Assembly (NCBI RefSeq): GCF_024298885.1
Contig: NZ_CP101167.1
Span: 1-64,000 of the forward strand
DNA from: Haloglomus halophilum
Lineage (GTDB): Archaea; Halobacteriota; Halobacteria; Halobacteriales; Haloarculaceae
Length of the DNA stretch: 64,000 nt
Direction of reading: 5' to 3'
Shown here: piece after piece, positions 18,922-26,912 of the stretch
How positions within the stretch are numbered: position 1 is the first letter of the stretch
How the letters are laid out: each line of letters opens with the position of its first letter
Notes under the pieces: model-generated
What the model was told of the DNA's origin: nothing
Database searches by the model: none
What the model saw: the letters and a program-made list of their open reading frames with translations, nothing else
Program-made: the position numbers and the translations under genes

Positions 18922-18958
18922 GACCGAACATCGTCAGCAGCAGTGCCGTCTGCCAGCG

Positions 18959-19393
18959 TCAGTTCGGATCGTAGGGGTTCGTTGCTGTATCGAGTCGATA
19001 GACATCCTCGACAGCGTCAAAATCGTCGTCAAAGGCATACAGGTAGCCGAGCCCCTCGGTTTGCATATACGCCACAATGCAGGCATCGACGAAGGAGAGG
19101 GGTTCGTGTTGACGAAAGAGTGCCTTCCCGGTCGCGAGGGCATCGGTGGTGAGGGAGTCGATGTGGAAGCGGGCGTTTTCTTCGATGCGATCGAGGAGAT
19201 CGACGGCTGCGTCGTGGCCGGCGTGGGTCGTGAGGCCGTTGAGCGTTTCCGCGAGCACGTAGTCGAGGACGACTGCCTCCGGTAGCGCTCCATCGTCGAT
19301 GCCTCGGAGCACTGGGAGCGCAACGTCGTGGGATCCATCCCGCCGGTATGCGGCGGCAAAGAGGACTGTCGTATCGATGAGTGCCCGCGGCAT
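18959..19393 (-). CDS. vapC: PIN-domain toxin (VapC-like)
   Basis: 144-residue PIN-domain ribonuclease. The metal-binding acidic residues sit in LIDTTVLFAAA (Asp6), the ETLNG segment, FVDACIVAYM and the AFDDDFD near the C-terminus, the usual spacing for VapC. It probably cleaves RNA when its antitoxin is degraded. The stop of the antitoxin gene directly precedes this ATG, so the two form an operon. Confidence 0.85.
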   Translation of the reverse strand: MPRALIDTTVLFAAAYRRDGSHDVALPVLRGIDDGALPEAVVLDYVLAETLNGLTTHAGHDAAVDLLDRIEENARFHIDSLTTDALATGKALFRQHEPLSFVDACIVAYMQTEGLGYLYAFDDDFDAVEDVYRLDTATNPYDPN

Positions 19394-19645
19394 TTACTCG
19401 ACGTCGACGCCCCAGGCGTCGTGCTCGCTCGTCACATCGGCCGCCTCCTCACCAGCGTAGCCGTCGAAGTCGGCGAACGTGCCGGTTTGCTGTTGGATGA
19501 CGTGGACCCGAATGCTCCCGTCGTCCTCGAGACGCCAACGGAGGTGATCGCCATCGTCGATATCAAGTTCACGCCGAATCCGGGCGGGGATGTTTGCCTG
19601 GTTTCCAGACACCTTGCTTTCGGCGTCGATTCTGTCGCTACTCAT
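19394..19645 (-). CDS. vapB: AbrB/SpoVT-like antitoxin (VapB-like)
   Basis: 83 residues with the swapped-hairpin AbrB signature (ESKVSGNQANIPARIRRELDIDDGDHLRW) in the N-terminal half and an acidic C-terminal tail suited to bind the toxin. The promoter side carries a short dyad. Placed upstream of vapC, as usual for antitoxins, which also repress the operon. Confidence 0.85.
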   Translation of the reverse strand: MSSDRIDAESKVSGNQANIPARIRRELDIDDGDHLRWRLEDDGSIRVHVIQQQTGTFADFDGYAGEEAADVTSEHDAWGVDVE

Positions 19646-19736
19646 ACCTCACGGTAGGTGACCGGCCGTGAAAAGTCTAGTGTGCCGCCACACTACTCAG
19701 TCGCATAAGAGCGATTCCGACGAGAAAGATGGCGAT

Positions 19737-20558
19737 TTACCCTGAGGTCGTTGGGAGCCGACCATCCGGACGTGGAACACGACCCTGTTTGATCTCGTGA
19801 TCGACGCGACGCAGATGCTTACAGCCGCCTTCGGGTGAGCGCTGCTGCCAGTCGGGACAGGAACACGACTCGTCGACGACGTCAACTTCGTACCGGTTTC
19901 CGGACGCGGACTGTACTTCGTAGCGGCCACCTTTCGAGAGGAGCGAGACGTCCATCGCTTCAGCGACGGCACGCGCCGTGCGGGGCTCGAGATCGTCCTG
20001 CGACTGTGTGTTCTCGTCGACGACCAGTCGGTCGCGAACGTCGCCCGTTCGACCCCCGTCCGGAGCGACGGCTTCCGCAGGGCCACTGAGCCGCTCGTGG
20101 AGCACTTCCTCCACCGGATGGCCTTCCGGCCACAGGTAGTGGATCTCACGGCGCTCGCGATGATCGTAGGAGCCACAGGCGGCAGCGCTCCCAGTCCAGA
20201 CACGCCACGCCCCGAGTGCTGCCATCACGTCGACGATGACTCGCGGAACAGCCTCGTACTCGTCGGGGTAGAACATCCGGAAGCGAGTACACTCCGCCTG
20301 CGGCGGAACCGTCTCCCACCACTCGACGTCGTCATCCCAGCTCTCGTACATCGCTTTGTCCTCCCCGTATCCGACAGTCACGCCGTCAATCTGCGGTATC
20401 TCCACCGATGTTTCGTCAGCCTCGTCTTCGAGTAGCCGAAGGACGGCGTACCGAAGATACTCGTGATTCGGATTGTCTGATGATTGGGCGACCTGCTCGT
20501 GGTGCTCTGCGACCCGCTCTGCATCGTCGAGAACGGTCGTTAGATATCGGTCGGTCAT
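19737..20558 (-). CDS. SWIM zinc-finger protein
   Basis: 273 residues. The C-terminus has the SWIM pattern CxC...CxH (CSCPDWQQRSPEGGCKHLRRV), which binds zinc and often DNA or protein. The N-terminal 190 residues are acidic, helical and contain no motif I know. A leader hairpin and an inverted repeat (20578-20651) precede it, so it belongs to the proposed leader regulon. Related SWIM proteins are common on haloarchaeal plasmids; function unknown. Confidence 0.78.
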   Translation of the reverse strand: MTDRYLTTVLDDAERVAEHHEQVAQSSDNPNHEYLRYAVLRLLEDEADETSVEIPQIDGVTVGYGEDKAMYESWDDDVEWWETVPPQAECTRFRMFYPDEYEAVPRVIVDVMAALGAWRVWTGSAAACGSYDHRERREIHYLWPEGHPVEEVLHERLSGPAEAVAPDGGRTGDVRDRLVVDENTQSQDDLEPRTARAVAEAMDVSLLSKGGRYEVQSASGNRYEVDVVDESCSCPDWQQRSPEGGCKHLRRVDHEIKQGRVPRPDGRLPTTSG

Positions 20559-20577
20559 GGTTCGTGGAGACGGGACT

Positions 20578-20609
20578 GCGCCTCCGCCCCTCGGCGGGCG
20601 CTGATAGAC
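20578..20609 (-). promoter_or_regulatory. Leader hairpin element 1
   Basis: Read on the minus strand: box GTCTATCA, then stem GCGCC/GGCGC enclosing a GC-rich loop with GAGGGGCGG. It lies 20 bp before the ATG of the SWIM gene and 1 bp after the inverted repeat. Confidence 0.6.
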
Positions 20610-20651
20610 TTAACCAACAAATAGCGATCAGTCGTATCCTCTGTTGGTTAA
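20610..20651. repeat. TTAACCAACA inverted repeat, copy 2
   Basis: TTAACCAACA at 20610-20619 and TGTTGGTTAA at 20642-20651, arm starts 32 bp apart, between the divergent SWIM gene and the HTH/nucleotidyltransferase pair. Confidence 0.8.
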
Positions 20652-20782
20652 CCCTTCTCTGCTCGAATGCTGAGCCGGATCGGACTACCGGAGCCAAGAA
20701 TTGTATATCTGTATAGAGATAACTCCATAGGAAATACGAGGGACAAGACTAATACCGCTAGATGCGATACCGATAACTAACG

Positions 20783-21457
20783 ATGATGGAGTACGTCGAC
20801 GAGACCGCGGCGAAGATCATGGTCGCGGCCCGGCCGGGTGACTCGATCCGGCGAATCGCCCAGAAGATCGACGGCTCCTACTCGTGGGTCTACGACTGGA
20901 TCGAGCGGTTAGAGGACGCAGGCTTCATCCGGCGTGAAGACGGCGTCTACATCGAGAAGTACGTTGTCAGGGATCGCTACTACGACCTCGTCGCGGCCAT
21001 TTCTCGCGCTGTCCCCCCCTCGATCGACGACGGCTACGTCATTCCACACTTCGCCGGGATGCCCTTTGCGTACACGAAAATCGATGGCGTCTACGTCTGG
21101 ACCCACGGCGGCTATCAGATCGCTCGCGGCCACGACGATTATCCGATCTTCATCCAGGTCGCCGACCGGGATATCGAACGGTGGACGGCGTTCTTTGATG
21201 AGTTCGGGATTCCGAGCCGGATCGAAGAGCGGCCGGACGCGACCGACTACGATGCGACTGTCTCGTACGTGTTGTTCCCGACGAGTGGGGAGATCACTCG
21301 CGAGTGGGTTGACGGCAATCCGGTTATTCCGTTGGATGAGGCAATCGAGCACATGTTGGAGTACCGGGTGAACTACGAACCGGCGTTGGAGATGATCGCC
21401 GACGAGTACGACCGCGATATCGACGCGTCCCACGAGGATCCGCGTTTGAACGCATGA
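20783..21457 (+). CDS. HTH protein paired with nucleotidyltransferase
   Basis: 224 residues: an N-terminal winged helix (DSIRRIAQKIDGSYSWVYDWIERLEDAGF) and a longer domain with the motifs VIPHFAGMPFAYTKIDGVYVWTHGGYQIA and VIPLDEAIEHMLEY. It overlaps the next gene by the four bases ATGA, so the two are translationally coupled. The arrangement, regulator first and nucleotidyltransferase second, resembles AbiEi/AbiEii toxin-antitoxin systems, which makes this a likely antitoxin and repressor. An orphan paralogue with the same central motif lies at 31221-31880. Confidence 0.75.
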   Translation: MMEYVDETAAKIMVAARPGDSIRRIAQKIDGSYSWVYDWIERLEDAGFIRREDGVYIEKYVVRDRYYDLVAAISRAVPPSIDDGYVIPHFAGMPFAYTKIDGVYVWTHGGYQIARGHDDYPIFIQVADRDIERWTAFFDEFGIPSRIEERPDATDYDATVSYVLFPTSGEITREWVDGNPVIPLDEAIEHMLEYRVNYEPALEMIADEYDRDIDASHEDPRLNA

Positions 21458-22149
21458 GTCTCGGTGAACGCGAAGACGAGCTGCTGGACACCCTGGAGGC
21501 TGTCATTGACGCTGACCTGCCGTACGTGCTCGTCGGTGGGTGGGCGATCGCGGCGTTCAATCAACGCTTCACCACGGACGTCGACGTCGTCATTCCGGCA
21601 CAAGCGGTTGACGACTACACCGACCTTCTCACCGACCGCGGCTACGAGAAAACGGCCGATGTCGAGCGAAGCGAGCTCTACGAGGGCCGTACTATCCGGT
21701 TTACGAAAGATATCGGGAATCCGGTTCGGTTCGACGCGATGGTCGACGCACTTGGCTGTCGCCAGACGGAAGCTGAATGGTCGTATCGCTATCTGGCCCA
21801 GCACTCTGTCACCCAAGAACTGCGAACCGGCCGCCCGGTAACAGCCAGGATTCCGGAACGGGAACTGCTGTTCGCGGTGAAACTTCACAGTGGGCGCAAG
21901 GCAGACTCCCGGGATCTGGTAGTGCTGGCTGCTGGCGCGGATTTCGACCGGATCGCGACTCATCTGCATCGCGGAGAGTCCGAGAAGCTCGCTGGTCGCA
22001 TCGAGACTGTCCTCAACCGCCTCACGTCGGAGGATTTCGCAGATGCATTCAAAGGAGTCTTCGAACAGCAAACGGTTCCCGAACAGGATATCGATGCCGT
22101 CGTTGAGTTCCTTCGTGACCAGCAGCGCCGAATCGATTCTGAACGATAA
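21454..22149 (+). CDS. AbiEii-like nucleotidyltransferase (toxin candidate)
   Basis: 231-residue protein with a nucleotidyltransferase-fold active site: the VLVGGWAIAAF glycine helix followed by TTDVDVVIP, giving the paired aspartates, and FDAMVDAL as the third acidic strand. AbiEii-type enzymes modify nucleic acids such as tRNA and act as toxins in abortive infection. It overlaps the upstream HTH gene by ATGA. Defence or plasmid maintenance is inferred from the family and the coupled layout; substrate unknown. Confidence 0.75.
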   Translation: MSLGEREDELLDTLEAVIDADLPYVLVGGWAIAAFNQRFTTDVDVVIPAQAVDDYTDLLTDRGYEKTADVERSELYEGRTIRFTKDIGNPVRFDAMVDALGCRQTEAEWSYRYLAQHSVTQELRTGRPVTARIPERELLFAVKLHSGRKADSRDLVVLAAGADFDRIATHLHRGESEKLAGRIETVLNRLTSEDFADAFKGVFEQQTVPEQDIDAVVEFLRDQQRRIDSER

Positions 22150-22212
22150 TATCGACCGTCAGTCGTATGTCTCGGGACCGATCGAAACACACGGGGTCGG
22201 ACGCCGGCCGAA

Positions 22213-22253
22213 TTAACCAACAGTGTGGACAAAGCATCCCCGGCGTTGGTTAA
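22213..22253. repeat. TTAACCAACA inverted repeat, copy 3
   Basis: TTAACCAACA at 22213-22222 and CGTTGGTTAA at 22244-22253 (one mismatch), arm starts 31 bp apart, between convergent genes and 18 bp from the stop of the ArdC-like gene. Confidence 0.75.
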
Positions 22254-22271
22254 CAGCCGGAGAAGGCGTGT

Positions 22272-23201
22272 TCAGCCTTCGGAGATCGTCCCGATGATCT
22301 CCTGAGCGGTCGAACTGATTCGACCGAGACGCTCCTGAATGCTCTCCGCATCGTCGTCCTGCCACGCGGCAAGATAGAACGCTGACCCGCTCGTATCCAG
22401 GTTGAAATACCGCCCGACGATGTACGCAACGGCTTCCGCTTCGACCTCGCGTTTTGCGCGCTCGGGCTCGTCGTCGCCATCGAAATGAAGCAGCGCGTGG
22501 GCGTACTCGTGAACCAATGTCACCGCGAGATCGGCCTGATTTGAGCGGGCTTTCGCTTCGACGACTGGCTGGCCCTCGTGGAGAGTCCGGTGTTTGCAGA
22601 CGCCTTCCGCGTCGCCATGCTCCCACTCAGCAGCGTCGACGACACGGACGTCTATATCGAGCGTAGCTGCCGCATCAAGGAGTGCTGGCACCAGGTCGTC
22701 AGCGTTACCAGTGGCCTCGGTTTCCAGCTCGGGGAGCGGTTCGCCCTCGGTTTGAGACACATCGAAGACTGCCGTTGGTTTGAATCCAACCAGTCCTTCG
22801 GACCACTCCTCGGCCGGTGTCTCGTCATAGTCACAGTCGCTTTGCTCGTGGTAGCTCGGTGAGTTCTCGCACTCAGGGCACTGCTTCGTGATGATCGGTG
22901 CCCAGATCCAGATCGCCTGTTCGCCCTCTTGGACGTGCCGGTCGAACTCCGACCGCCACGTATTGTAGCCCGCTACGCGGGTTGCCTCGGGACACTGGAG
23001 CTTGATCAAGAGGGTGTTGCGATGGGAGTAGTCGTGGAACCGGGACTGGACATCGAGCCACTCCTGGAACTGTTGGCTGGCTTTTGCCTCGTCGACGTCT
23101 GCGACGAGCTCGTCGATCCAGTCTTCGATGGTACTGTGCATCTCGTCGTGTCGGGTGTCGGTCTCCTCGAACGAGATACCCGACTCACTGGCTGTCATCA
23201 T
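22272..23201 (-). CDS. ArdC-like antirestriction protein with zincin domain
   Basis: About 309 residues. The first half matches the ArdC ssDNA-binding region (FQEWLDVQSRFHDYSHRNTL, VAGYNTWRSEFDRHVQEGE, IWIWAPI) with an inserted CxxC zinc pair. The second half has the metallopeptidase motif HEYAH followed by an E-x-EA-x-AY helix (REVEAEAVAYIVGRYF). ArdC proteins protect incoming plasmid DNA from restriction. The start is uncertain among several clustered ATG/GTG codons (23198-23213); 23201 is chosen. It carries a leader hairpin. Confidence 0.8.
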   Translation of the reverse strand: MMTASESGISFEETDTRHDEMHSTIEDWIDELVADVDEAKASQQFQEWLDVQSRFHDYSHRNTLLIKLQCPEATRVAGYNTWRSEFDRHVQEGEQAIWIWAPIITKQCPECENSPSYHEQSDCDYDETPAEEWSEGLVGFKPTAVFDVSQTEGEPLPELETEATGNADDLVPALLDAAATLDIDVRVVDAAEWEHGDAEGVCKHRTLHEGQPVVEAKARSNQADLAVTLVHEYAHALLHFDGDDEPERAKREVEAEAVAYIVGRYFNLDTSGSAFYLAAWQDDDAESIQERLGRISSTAQEIIGTISEG

Positions 23202-23247
23202 GGATTGCATCACATCGAGTACGACGACGTCTCCGAGAAGTCAGGAC

Positions 23248-23278
23248 GCGCCGCGCCCCTCGGGGGCGCACGATAAAC
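23248..23278 (-). promoter_or_regulatory. Leader hairpin element 2
   Basis: Minus strand: box GTTTATCG, then GCGCCCC-CGA-GGGGCGC, with a second GGCGC that could pair with the first arm instead. Upstream of the ArdC-like gene. Confidence 0.6.
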
Positions 23279-23361
23279 ATCGGCGCGACTTCGGGGGGTT
23301 TAGATTGGGGCTGCTATCGGAGGCTAGGATTAACAACCAGTGCGACACAAGCACAGGGAGG

Positions 23362-23517
23362 ATGGGTCTCGTCGAAACGCTCCGCGGGGTCGTTGGGACT
23401 CGTATGTCCACGATCTCCACCCTGTATGAGTGCCGACACTGCGGAACGACCCTTTCCGAAGACGCTGAAACGTGTCCGACCTGTGGTGGAGAAGACGTTG
23501 CATGCTACCGGTTCTAA
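23362..23517 (+). CDS. Small zinc-ribbon protein
   Basis: 51 residues: a short amphipathic start (MGLVETLRGVVG), then a compact zinc ribbon with two CxxC pairs (ECRHCGTTL and CPTCGGEDV). Tiny proteins of this type are widespread in haloarchaea and probably bind zinc and a protein or nucleic acid partner. The ATG at 23362 fits their usual start; 23404 is an internal alternative. It stands alone on the plus strand. Confidence 0.65.
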   Translation: MGLVETLRGVVGTRMSTISTLYECRHCGTTLSEDAETCPTCGGEDVACYRF

Positions 23518-23612
23518 GTACACGTCCTCCTATCTGGACAAGTTGCGGTCAGCCCCGTTTCTGTTCGAGATAGTGCCCGGTCAAACACCCCGTAGTGTGA
23601 ATGGGGGACCGG

Positions 23613-23960
23613 TTATCGAAGCGCTGCCTTTTCGTCAGCGAACCCGATCGTGACGAGATATTCGAGGAACGTATCGAACTGGTTGACATCGCTGGGTGTG
23701 TCCGTCGCGAGGTGTCGCACCCACTCGATGGCCCACTGGAACGCGGGATCGGTCCCGCCCTTGCCATGTATATACCACCAGCGAGCGGCCTTCAGGACGA
23801 CGAGCGGATTCGTCGGTGGTTGCTCGCTTGCGAGTCCACGAGTGATCGACCGGATTTCCTCGGGTACTTCAGCGGGGTCGACCTCGCCTGATTGGGTGTT
23901 CGATACGTCGACTGGAATGTCGTCGATCGAGAAGTTGTTCGGACGCTGTTGTTGACTCAC
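23613..23960 (-). CDS. Uncharacterised haloarchaeal plasmid protein
   Basis: 115 residues, acidic, with a disordered N-terminus of about 45 residues and a helical rest containing LKAARWWYIHGKGGTDPAFQ. No motif recognised. The GTG at 23960 is chosen because a leader hairpin lies about 35 bp upstream; it is in the same orientation as its neighbours and part of the same regulon. Confidence 0.6.
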   Translation of the reverse strand: MSQQQRPNNFSIDDIPVDVSNTQSGEVDPAEVPEEIRSITRGLASEQPPTNPLVVLKAARWWYIHGKGGTDPAFQWAIEWVRHLATDTPSDVNQFDTFLEYLVTIGFADEKAALR

Positions 23961-23995
23961 GGAAAATCACCTTCTCGGAGGACTCTTTGGATCGA

Positions 23996-24024
23996 GCCCT
24001 CGCCCCCTCCGGGGCGCGAAAAAC
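23996..24024 (-). promoter_or_regulatory. Leader hairpin element 3
   Basis: Minus strand: box GTTTTTCG, then GCGCCCC-GGAG-GGGGCG followed by AGGGC, so the first arm has two possible partners. Precedes the 115-residue protein gene. Confidence 0.6.
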
Positions 24025-24035
24025 CACTCGTAGCG

Positions 24036-25037
24036 TCACGCCGGTGGAATGTACACGCTCTGCTCGCCGGCGATCTCCTCCAGGTTGTTCCGATGGCGAT
24101 GTGAGAAGTAGCACTCGTAGCTGCAGTAGCCACAGAGCACGCCGGTATCATACTCAGCGATGAAGGGACCGCACCGAGTCGTCCAGACGTTCGCTTCGCA
24201 TTCGGTACACACAGCACTATCGAGATCGGTTGGTGACGGGCCCTCGTACTCGATTTCGAGGATGTCGTTATGTGGTGTCGAGTCGGGCCACACACCGTGA
24301 GACTGCCAGAAGGCCTTGATCCGGGCAAGACTGTGTCGGACTGTCTTCCGAACTGTGACGTGGGAGGCGTCACGTCCGCTATCATCCCACCCGTCAGCTG
24401 TCCAGAACTCCCCGAACTGTGCGCCGCGATGGAGTCCGTTCCAATCGAGGCCGACGATGTCGGTCGGTGGCTCGCCTGTGAGTGTCGGTCGGGTCAGCTG
24501 CTGGATGACGTCCCACTGTTTCGGTGGACTGCCACCGAGGATATGCACACGGCGGCCACGCCAGTCGGTCGGCTCGGAGAACTCATGCGCCAATCGGTCG
24601 GCATACCCCCGCGAGTAGCCGACCACGAGGTCGTTCGGGATCGTGTCGATCACCTCGCGGCACTTTGGGACGATGACGAGTTCTGCGTCGGGATAACTCG
24701 CCTGAATCTTGCGGGCAGCGGCCACGTACTTGTCGACGTCGTCTCTCTCGTACGCATCTCCGATCACGCCAACCGTGGGTTCGTATTCGAAAAATCGGGC
24801 GACGTACCGATCCAGATCGGGATTCCGAAAGTCGTTATCCAACATTCCAACGGGGATGTTCAGGTCCTGATACTGGGCCTGCTGATATCCGCAGTCCTCT
24901 CGGAACCCAGGTAGGTAGCCGAGCCTGTAGGCATCCAGAGCGAACGGCGCTCGATGAAGGAACGCCACGCTGTCGGCTTGTCTGGCAGCGGAAATCTCGC
25001 GTTCAGTGCTGCTGCTGGGGCTGATATCGAGCGACAT
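24036..25037 (-). CDS. DUF6610-like protein, possible TGT-like barrel
   Basis: 333 residues. The N-terminal 230 residues have alternating strands and helices with AELVIVPKCREVIDTIP, RRVHILGGSPPKQWDVIQQL and TDIVGLDWNGLHRGAQFG. This recalls the tRNA-guanine transglycosylase (TGT/DpdA) barrel, where a hydrophobic strand plus GG and a later D-containing strand bind the base. The C-terminal 80 residues carry four CxxC-type cysteines and a histidine-rich stretch (CSYECYFSHRHR), probably a zinc site. The TGT link is my reading of the motifs and is weak; the family name is likely but unverified. Confidence 0.6.
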   Translation of the reverse strand: MSLDISPSSSTEREISAARQADSVAFLHRAPFALDAYRLGYLPGFREDCGYQQAQYQDLNIPVGMLDNDFRNPDLDRYVARFFEYEPTVGVIGDAYERDDVDKYVAAARKIQASYPDAELVIVPKCREVIDTIPNDLVVGYSRGYADRLAHEFSEPTDWRGRRVHILGGSPPKQWDVIQQLTRPTLTGEPPTDIVGLDWNGLHRGAQFGEFWTADGWDDSGRDASHVTVRKTVRHSLARIKAFWQSHGVWPDSTPHNDILEIEYEGPSPTDLDSAVCTECEANVWTTRCGPFIAEYDTGVLCGYCSYECYFSHRHRNNLEEIAGEQSVYIPPA

Positions 25038-25066
25038 GAATGTGCCCTGCGAGGGCGAATCCGGCC

Positions 25067-25096
25067 GCCCTGCACCCTCTCAGAGGGGCAATAAAC
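25067..25096 (-). promoter_or_regulatory. Leader hairpin element 4
   Basis: Minus strand: box GTTTATTG, then GCCC...GGGC enclosing CTCTGAGAGGGTGCA. The AGGGTGC loop core matches the consensus. It lies 29 bp before the ATG of the DUF6610-like gene. Confidence 0.65.
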
Positions 25097-25113
25097 GGAG
25101 TCGCAGTCCACCA

Positions 25114-25153
25114 TTAACCAACATTAAACCCCAGACCGCACTTTGTTGGTTAA
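25114..25153. repeat. TTAACCAACA inverted repeat, copy 4
   Basis: TTAACCAACA at 25114-25123 and TGTTGGTTAA at 25144-25153, arm starts 30 bp apart, between two tandem minus-strand genes and 17 bp from leader element 4. Confidence 0.8.
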
Positions 25154-25193
25154 TTATCTGGACGGCTCCGATACCTGCCAAGGATTTTCCAAC

Positions 25194-25730
25194 TCACTCG
25201 TTGGGCTGACGCCGCCGGCGTACCTGCTCTGGATTCGGCACCCAGGGATGAACATCCCAGCAATGGAGGGCGTGCTCTCGTGCCGTATCGAACAGCGCCT
25301 CACATGACCCACATTCGTAGATCGTCTCGGGCCAGCGTTCTGTGACGAACATCGCCGTCACCGTTGATCTGATTGGGTCTGGTGCAACCGACCGCCGGAC
25401 GTAGTCATAGCCGATCACCGTCTGTTGACGAAGCGCCGACTGCGCCAGCCGCTCGGGCCGGTCTGCTGGGAGATACACCCAGCGGACGAACCCATCTTCT
25501 GAGTCTTTCGCCGACGGTTGGAAGATGAACCACCGATCGTGCTCGTCGCGGAAGAGATACCGCTCTCTTCCCCGATTTTGGAGATAGAGCGGATCGCCGC
25601 GACCCGGAATCACCCGTAGACCGATGGACGGGGAGATCGGGGCGAGGAGTCGCTCTTCCAGCGTGAGCGAGCTGGACTCTCCGCATGGTGTCTCGGCCTC
25701 GAAATCGTCGAGCGTCGCTTCACCGGTCAT
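25194..25730 (-). CDS. Small protein with C2H2-like zinc finger
   Basis: 178 residues. The C-terminal part has a C2H2-type arrangement, CxxC then H...H (CGSCEALFDTAREHALHCWDVH), and a basic tail (VRRRRQ). The rest is beta-rich with RYLFRDEHDRWFIFQPS. A DNA- or protein-binding role is likely; function unknown. Its ATG overlaps the stop of the preceding 51-codon gene (ATGA), so it is the last gene of a coupled three-gene operon. Confidence 0.7.
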   Translation of the reverse strand: MTGEATLDDFEAETPCGESSSLTLEERLLAPISPSIGLRVIPGRGDPLYLQNRGRERYLFRDEHDRWFIFQPSAKDSEDGFVRWVYLPADRPERLAQSALRQQTVIGYDYVRRSVAPDPIRSTVTAMFVTERWPETIYECGSCEALFDTAREHALHCWDVHPWVPNPEQVRRRRQPNE

Positions 25731-25882
25731 AATTCACGGGGACTCCTCTCGTCTGTGTCTTCCCCCGCTGTTCGCTCGTGCCGGTCATTGTGTCGCTCGA
25801 GTTCTCGGACGATGCACTCCAACGCCTTGGCGGCGCGTTCGATGAGTTGATACGTGGCCCGCGAGAGTCGGATTCTCTCCAT
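25727..25882 (-). CDS. 51-residue helical protein, translationally coupled
   Basis: A small gene whose ATG overlaps the stop of the gene before it and whose TGA overlaps the start of the gene after it, both as ATGA. It is predicted to be one long amphipathic helix (MERIRLSRATYQLIERAAKA...VRELERHND) with a charged tail. The double overlap is good evidence that it is translated. Possibly a small DNA-binding or partner protein; not recognised. Confidence 0.7.
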   Translation of the reverse strand: MERIRLSRATYQLIERAAKALECIVRELERHNDRHERTAGEDTDERSPREL

Positions 25883-26577
25883 CAGGTCTCCTCCTCTGGC
25901 TTGACGAGGTCGTTACTCTCAGCGACGAGTGCCTGAACGGCTGAAGCAGGGTCGTTCTCGACCGGAAGTGTTCGATGGTCAAGCGGGGCGGGATACGCTC
26001 GGTCCCCCTGCGCACAAAGTATGATCAACCACTCTTCGCTCCCTTCGGCGAGGACGACGTAGTGGTCGATATCCCGACGTTGGAAGACTGTCCGATCTGT
26101 CCGGCTCACCGCACTCCAGTTCGCCGGCAGTGACGATGACGGCGTCCCACCATCTGGCGTGAGTGCTCGGGACTCTTCGAATTCGGCGAGTTCCGCCTCG
26201 ATATCCTCTCCGGTGAGGTGCCAGCAGTCGGCCGGGCCATCACACACCAACTGACTGACCACGTCGTCGCGGAACTGGATGTAGTGTTTCTCGGCGACGG
26301 TTTCGTCGTCGGTATAATCGAGGAGGAGCGCACAGGCGAGCTGTGCCGGTCTGCTTCCCGTATAGCCCCAGTCGAATCCCGCCGGGCTACGCCGCACGAG
26401 ACCGAGACTTCGATTTGGGGAGAGGCGTTCGTGTGCGGTGAGGTTCAGGACCACTGGCGTTCCATCGACACGCATTCCGACGTACTCAACGCAGTCTGCA
26501 CTCGCCTGCCATCGCTCACTCGCATCCTGTACGACTGCTCGTGGGTCGGTAGTCGAGTTCATCTCCATCGGTTGCAT
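25882..26577 (-). CDS. DUF6166-domain protein
   Basis: 231 residues. The N-terminal 130 residues match the DUF6166 type (VRRSPAGFDWGYTGSRPAQLACALLLDYTDD, then VVSQL...DCWHLTGEDIEAEL). A shorter paralogue of the same domain lies at 32219-32623. The C-terminal 100 residues are extra. It is the first gene of the operon with the 51-residue and zinc-finger genes, and its leader hairpin lies 15 bp before the start. Function unknown. Confidence 0.7.
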   Translation of the reverse strand: MQPMEMNSTTDPRAVVQDASERWQASADCVEYVGMRVDGTPVVLNLTAHERLSPNRSLGLVRRSPAGFDWGYTGSRPAQLACALLLDYTDDETVAEKHYIQFRDDVVSQLVCDGPADCWHLTGEDIEAELAEFEESRALTPDGGTPSSSLPANWSAVSRTDRTVFQRRDIDHYVVLAEGSEEWLIILCAQGDRAYPAPLDHRTLPVENDPASAVQALVAESNDLVKPEEET

Positions 26578-26592
26578 GCGGGCGTTCGGATT

Positions 26593-26621
26593 GCCCGCGC
26601 CCCTGCTGGGGGTCGAAAAAC
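26593..26621 (-). promoter_or_regulatory. Leader hairpin element 5
   Basis: Minus strand: box GTTTTTCG, then CGACCCCC-AGCA-GGGGCG followed by CGGGC. Upstream of the DUF6166 operon. Confidence 0.6.
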
Positions 26622-26912
26622 CACCACCGGCTATTAGCCCCTCAGCGTCGCTTCAAAGTTAGAACTCAGACTATTATAGTTCAGACTATAGCAATTCGGC
26701 CTTGTTGGAAGGCCTCAATTAATAGATCTCACGACGGTGCTGAATAGAGAGCATGAGTGCATCACGATGGTGTTCCGGGAGGAAAGCCAAACTCGGGATC
26801 TACTCCAACTCTGAAAAAATTGGCGTGCAGCATACATGGCGAAATACAGCATCGTGGATGTCCCTCATCGGTTATCGAGCTGGATTAGCATCACAGAAAG
26901 TACCCGGAATGG
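26622..26912. other. Gene-free spacer with ACTATA repeats
   Basis: No gene. TCAGACTAT occurs twice at about 26668-26695, around TATAGTTC, forming short direct and inverted repeats. GC drops sharply here and stays low through the next gene, which marks the edge of a foreign segment. Confidence 0.4.

Noticed and set aside
19646-19680. A weak hairpin upstream of the vapB gene as a fourteenth leader element
   Set aside because: A short dyad (CACGG...CCGTG) and a CTTTTCA box are present, but the loop lacks the GGGTG core, so I did not count it.
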